From assembly GCF_007923355.1 (NCBI RefSeq), contig NZ_VOGO01000003.1:486753-550752 (forward strand): DNA of 64,000 nt, written 5' to 3'. A model generated the notes under the pieces. The model was not told the DNA's origin and made no database searches. It saw only the letters and a program-made list of their open reading frames with translations. Shown here one piece after another: positions 60,887 to 64,000 of the stretch (the first letter of the stretch is position 1; each line of letters opens with the position of its first letter). Source of the DNA: Falsiphaeobacter marinintestinus (lineage in GTDB: Bacteria > Pseudomonadota > Alphaproteobacteria > Rhodobacterales > Rhodobacteraceae). The translations under genes and the position numbers were made by a program.

Positions 60887-62044
60887 ATGCATACGGCTGT
60901 CACAACTCTGGGGTTGGCCTGGAGCCGCTACGGCAGCCGGTCCTTCGGCATTCGCCTCGCCGACCGGATGCAACATCTCTACATCATCGGACAGACCGGA
61001 ACCGGCAAGTCCACGCTGTTGCTGAACATGGCGTTGCAAGATGCGGCCCTGGGTGCCGGGTTCTGCCTGATCGATCCGCATGGTGATCTGGCCGAAGATC
61101 TCGCCCGACGGCTTGGCAAGCGGGCGCTGGTGTGGCGGCCATTCGACCCGGATTGCCTCCTCGGGTACAACCCGCTGACGCGCACGACGTCGGCGCTGCG
61201 CCCGCTGGTAACCTCTGGTCTAATCACCACTTTGCGACATCAATGGGCTGATGCCTGGGGCGTGCGCATGGAGCATTTGTTGCGCCACGCAATATTGGCA
61301 TTGCTGGATCAACCCGCCACCGATCTGCGCGATATCATGCACCTGTTTCTGAACCGGGAGTTCCGCAAGACGGTCATCGCGCACATCATTGATCCGCAGC
61401 TCCTGCAGTTCTGGACCGAGGAATATCCGGGCATGAACTACAAGACAGCCGCGGACGGCGTTGTCCCGATCGCCAATAAACTGGGCACTTTCCTGAGCCA
61501 CCCGGTGGTGCGACAGGCGCTCTGTGAACCCATCGAACCGCTCCGGTTCCGGTCCCTAATGGACGACGGCGGCATCCTGATCGTCAACCTCGCCAAGGGG
61601 CGGCTCGGGTCGGACATCGCCAACCTGCTTGGCGGGCTTGTGGTCTCATCGCTGACACATGCGGCCTTCACACGGGATCTTGGCAGCCCGCGAAGGCCCT
61701 TCATGCTCTACGTGGATGAGTTCCACAACTTTACCACCGATGCTTTGGCCGAGACTTTGTCGGAAACCCGCAAGTACGGGCTTTCGTTGACGCTGGCTCA
61801 GCAGCACTGCCGACAGAGTTCAGAGGCGCTCTTTGCTGGTATCATGGGCAATGTTGGCAGCCTGATTGCCTTTCGCACCGGAGCGCTCGACGCAGGGCTC
61901 ATGGCCCAGCAGCTGGGTGAGATCACGCCAGATCAGCTGATCACGCTACCAAATTACCAGACCCTCGTGCGCTTGATGGTGGACGGCACGCAGACCCGGG
62001 CCTTCTCGGCAGAGACGTCCCCGCCACCAGACCACAGGCTTTAA
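60887..62044 (+). CDS. Short VirD4/TraD-like ATPase, second copy
   Basis: 385 aa, clear paralogue of 34200-35369 along its whole length. Walker A GQTGTGKST at residues 35-43, LIDPHGDLAEDLARRLG, and Walker B FMLYVDEFHNFTTDALAETLSE. No membrane helices. It is followed 12 bases later by a serine recombinase gene; the 48 aa helper gene seen in element 1 is absent. Probably a DNA-translocating ATPase of the mobile module. Confidence 0.9.
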   Translation: MHTAVTTLGLAWSRYGSRSFGIRLADRMQHLYIIGQTGTGKSTLLLNMALQDAALGAGFCLIDPHGDLAEDLARRLGKRALVWRPFDPDCLLGYNPLTRTTSALRPLVTSGLITTLRHQWADAWGVRMEHLLRHAILALLDQPATDLRDIMHLFLNREFRKTVIAHIIDPQLLQFWTEEYPGMNYKTAADGVVPIANKLGTFLSHPVVRQALCEPIEPLRFRSLMDDGGILIVNLAKGRLGSDIANLLGGLVVSSLTHAAFTRDLGSPRRPFMLYVDEFHNFTTDALAETLSETRKYGLSLTLAQQHCRQSSEALFAGIMGNVGSLIAFRTGALDAGLMAQQLGEITPDQLITLPNYQTLVRLMVDGTQTRAFSAETSPPPDHRL

Positions 62045-62056
62045 CCCCCTCATGTT

Positions 62057-63685
62057 ATGAAATATTCCATCTACTGCCGGAAATCCCAGGAAGCGGAGGA
62101 CCGGCAGATCCTCTCGCTGGAAAGCCAGCAGGCCGAAGTTGAGCGACTTGTCGGCCAAAACGCGGATATCGAAATAGTCGATACCTTCATCGAGGCCTTC
62201 AGCGCAAAAGCGCCGGGACGTCCGCAGTTCAACGCCATGCTTGAACGGATCGAGAAAGGCGAAGCGCAAGGTATCATCGCCTGGCACCCCGATCGCCTTG
62301 CCCGCAACTCGATGGATGGCGGTCGGATTATCTATCTGCTCGACCAGCGTCGCATTCGCGATCTGAAGTTCAGCACCTACAGTTTCGAGAACAGCAGCCA
62401 AGGCAAGTTCATGCTGAACATCATCTTCGGCTACTCGAAGTACTACGTCGACAGCCTGTCCGAAAACGTCAAACGTGGTCAGCGCGCCAAGATCAGGAAC
62501 GGCTGGATGCCGAACCGGGCGGCGCTTGGCTATCGCAATTGCCGCGAGACCCAGAAAGCCTTGCCCGACAGCAAGCACTTCCGGGTCGCCCGGGATTTGT
62601 TCGACCTGCTTCTGACCGGTCAGTACTCAGTTGCCGAGATCCACCGGATTGCGAGAGACACTTGGGGCTATGTCACGCCGGTCCACAAGACGACCGGTGG
62701 AAAACCCCTGTCACGGTCGCAACTCTACCGTCTGTTCACCAATCCGATCTATGCGGGCTACGTCAGGTGGAACGGCACACTCTATCCCGGTGCGCACGAG
62801 CCTGTTGTCTCAAAGGCCGAATTCGAGCGGGTCCAGCAGATTCTCGGGCTGACGCCAGAGACACGTCCGGCAAAGCAGGCGTTTGATTACGCAAAGATGT
62901 TCACCTGTGGCGCCTGCGGCAAGGCCATCACGGCGGAAAGAAAACGCAAACCCAGCGGACGAACATACGTCTATTATCACTGCACCCGAGTGCATACCTC
63001 GCCGCGATGCACCCAGCCCTCCATCGAAGAACGTGATCTTGCCGCCCAGATCGACGCGTTTCTGAAGGCCATCTATATCCCGAAGAAATGCGCCCGGGAG
63101 ATCGTTGCAGCACTCCGTGAGATACCAGACAACGAAGCCGAGCGGCAGGCCGAGCGCTTGCAACACTGCGAGGCCACAATCGGGCGGATCGAACGCAAGT
63201 TGGTCAATCTCATGGATCTACGTCTGGATGACCGCATTTCCGATGCCGCGTTCGAGACCAAGCAGTTGGAATTGCAGGTTGAGCTCGATGCCGCACGTGA
63301 AAGAGCCAGGTCAGCAGCCGCTTCAACGCAAATATTCGAACCCCTTGAAATACTGATAAAGTTCAGCAGCAGAGCCAGATCCTTGTTCAAACAGGGCAGC
63401 AGCACCGAGCGTGCACGTATCCTGAAAATTCTGTGTTCGAACCCGCAAATCATCGACAAGAAACCCTTGCTTCGCCCCATGAAACCCTTCGAAGACCTGC
63501 GGAAATTGCGCGACATTCTCATTCAGCGGAGGGAGTGGGATTCGAACCGTCGGGGCGCTGAAACAGTATCATATGAATTGATCGCGATGTGTAATCCGGG
63601 GCAGCACCTTCCTTCTCACGCTCCCCAGGCCGTAAACGCCTTCGTCCGTTCGCCATCGACCATCAGCCTAACCATCATCCTGTAG
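62057..63685 (+). CDS. Large serine recombinase, second copy (tail possibly chimeric)
   Basis: 542 aa. Resolvase domain with IYCRKSQEAEDRQ (Ser10) and HPDRLARN, Recombinase domain (LSRSQLYRLFTNPIYAGYVRWNG), zinc ribbon (FTCGACGKAI...YYHCTRVHTSPRC) and coiled coil. It belongs to a different subgroup from the element 1 recombinase. After about residue 490 (RREWDSNRR) the tail is encoded by tRNA-like and antisense ATPase sequence, so the original C-terminus was probably replaced by recombination at an attachment site. Confidence 0.9.
   Translation: MKYSIYCRKSQEAEDRQILSLESQQAEVERLVGQNADIEIVDTFIEAFSAKAPGRPQFNAMLERIEKGEAQGIIAWHPDRLARNSMDGGRIIYLLDQRRIRDLKFSTYSFENSSQGKFMLNIIFGYSKYYVDSLSENVKRGQRAKIRNGWMPNRAALGYRNCRETQKALPDSKHFRVARDLFDLLLTGQYSVAEIHRIARDTWGYVTPVHKTTGGKPLSRSQLYRLFTNPIYAGYVRWNGTLYPGAHEPVVSKAEFERVQQILGLTPETRPAKQAFDYAKMFTCGACGKAITAERKRKPSGRTYVYYHCTRVHTSPRCTQPSIEERDLAAQIDAFLKAIYIPKKCAREIVAALREIPDNEAERQAERLQHCEATIGRIERKLVNLMDLRLDDRISDAAFETKQLELQVELDAARERARSAAASTQIFEPLEILIKFSSRARSLFKQGSSTERARILKILCSNPQIIDKKPLLRPMKPFEDLRKLRDILIQRREWDSNRRGAETVSYELIAMCNPGQHLPSHAPQAVNAFVRSPSTISLTIIL
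63524..63550 (-). repeat. tRNA 3'-end-like fragment within recombinase tail
   Basis: On the minus strand GGTTCGAATCCCACTCCC followed by TCCGC resembles the T-arm and acceptor end of a tRNA-Ser gene. The 5' part is missing. It looks like an attachment-site remnant overlapping the recombinase 3' end. Confidence 0.5.
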
Positions 63686-63807
63686 TTCGGCATTGCGACG
63701 AGATCGCGCGGATCGACCCCATCGAAGTGTCGGGAGAGACTGGGTGCATCCATCGGACTGGTACGGAACGCAATAACCGTGCCGACATTGCCAAGGATAG
63801 AATCCAA
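63616..63807 (-). pseudogene. C-terminal remnant of a third short VirD4-like ATPase
   Basis: Reads SILGNVGTVIAFRTSPMDAPSL and MPNYRMMVRLMVDGERTKAF, which align with the C-termini of the ATPases at 34200 (LGNVGTMIVYRVGANDAPLF) and 60887 (MGNVGSLIAFRTGALDAGLM). Only the last 60 or so residues remain. The upstream part is cut off by an insertion sequence whose end is near 63814. It is convergent with the recombinase gene. Confidence 0.8.
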
Positions 63808-63813
63808 AACGTC

Positions 63814-64000
63814 TGAGCCTCCCCCTTTGAAGTGGTCCGCCCCTATGATTAGGAAAGCTGAGGATCAGAGATGGCCATTAAAAGACCCAAGCCCGAAGAG
63901 ATTGTCGTGAAGTTGCGGCAGGGTGAAGTTCTGATGGGGCAAGGGATGCCCCGGATTGATGCGATCAGACAGATCGGAGTGACGGAACAAACCTATTACC
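63814..64000 (+). mobile_element. IS3-family insertion sequence (left end, partial)
   Basis: Begins near TGAGCCTCCCCC, a plausible terminal repeat starting with TG, directly where the ATPase remnant stops. It carries the transposase start at 63871 and runs off the window. The exact boundary needs the right end. Confidence 0.75.
63871..64000 (+). CDS. IS3-family transposase OrfA (partial)
   Basis: 43 residues before the window ends: MAIKRPKPEEIVVKLRQGEV and RIDAIRQIGVTEQTYY, the OrfA helix-turn-helix of IS3 elements of the IS407-like group, whose proteins read EEI--KLR----L--G and GVSEQTYYRW. The OrfB part would follow outside the window. Confidence 0.9.
   Translation, partial: MAIKRPKPEEIVVKLRQGEVLMGQGMPRIDAIRQIGVTEQTYY

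Overview
The window looks like a chromosome segment of a roseobacter-group alphaproteobacterium (Rhodobacteraceae). This is inferred from gene content: a TAXI-type TRAP transporter, a porin with alphaproteobacterial features, a LuxR solo, paired acyl-CoA dehydrogenases, rpsB-tsf, and XRE/DUF3768/Replic_Relax mobile genes. The core is fairly GC-rich and the cargo genes are visibly more AT-rich. No database search was possible, so family names rest on motifs and remembered family features.

1-28.7 kb is core-like. It holds an SDR and two acyl-CoA dehydrogenases (minus), two MDR oxidoreductases, a histidine phosphatase and a MaoC hydratase, then a LuxR solo with substituted AHL-pocket residues. 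Next come rpsB-tsf, a porin, a TAXI TRAP transporter with a UspA protein, an MmgE/PrpD protein, and a tight CHAD-ParA-CYTH operon. The lower gallate/protocatechuate 4,5-cleavage genes (galB, galC, galD) follow, then a lone lptF, a proline-rich/DUF2092 pair, an EnvZ-like kinase, an MBL hydrolase and tRNA-Asn.

28.7-59.8 kb is a tandem integration array in tRNA-Asn. The last 47-48 bp of the tRNA recur at 49379 and 59754, which delimits two elements, and a third seems to begin after 59800. Element 1 (about 20.7 kb) carries AT-rich membrane cargo and a serine recombinase with a short VirD4-like ATPase. It also has a coupling-protein/Replic_Relax mobilisation set, a NotI-like restriction-modification pair, and a large metallophosphoesterase-STAND NTPase fusion that is probably anti-phage. 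An AlpA-like protein and a tyrosine integrase sit at its right end. Element 2 (about 10.4 kb) has an integrase, an AlpA-like regulator, a probable replication protein, large terminase, HNH, capsid, protease, connector and portal, but no tail or lysis genes. That is the layout of a capsid-forming phage satellite (cf-PICI-like). Near-identical palindromes lie just upstream of its terminase and capsid genes.

59.8-64 kb begins like the left end of element 1. It has a frameshifted DUF3768 gene, a second short ATPase plus serine recombinase, an antisense remnant of a third ATPase, and an IS3-family transposase that runs off the window.

The most interesting parts are the metallophosphoesterase-STAND protein, the tail-less satellite with its shared operator, the twice-occurring ATPase/serine-recombinase module with a repeat-flanked cassette and a small-protein family, and the CHAD-ParA-CYTH operon.
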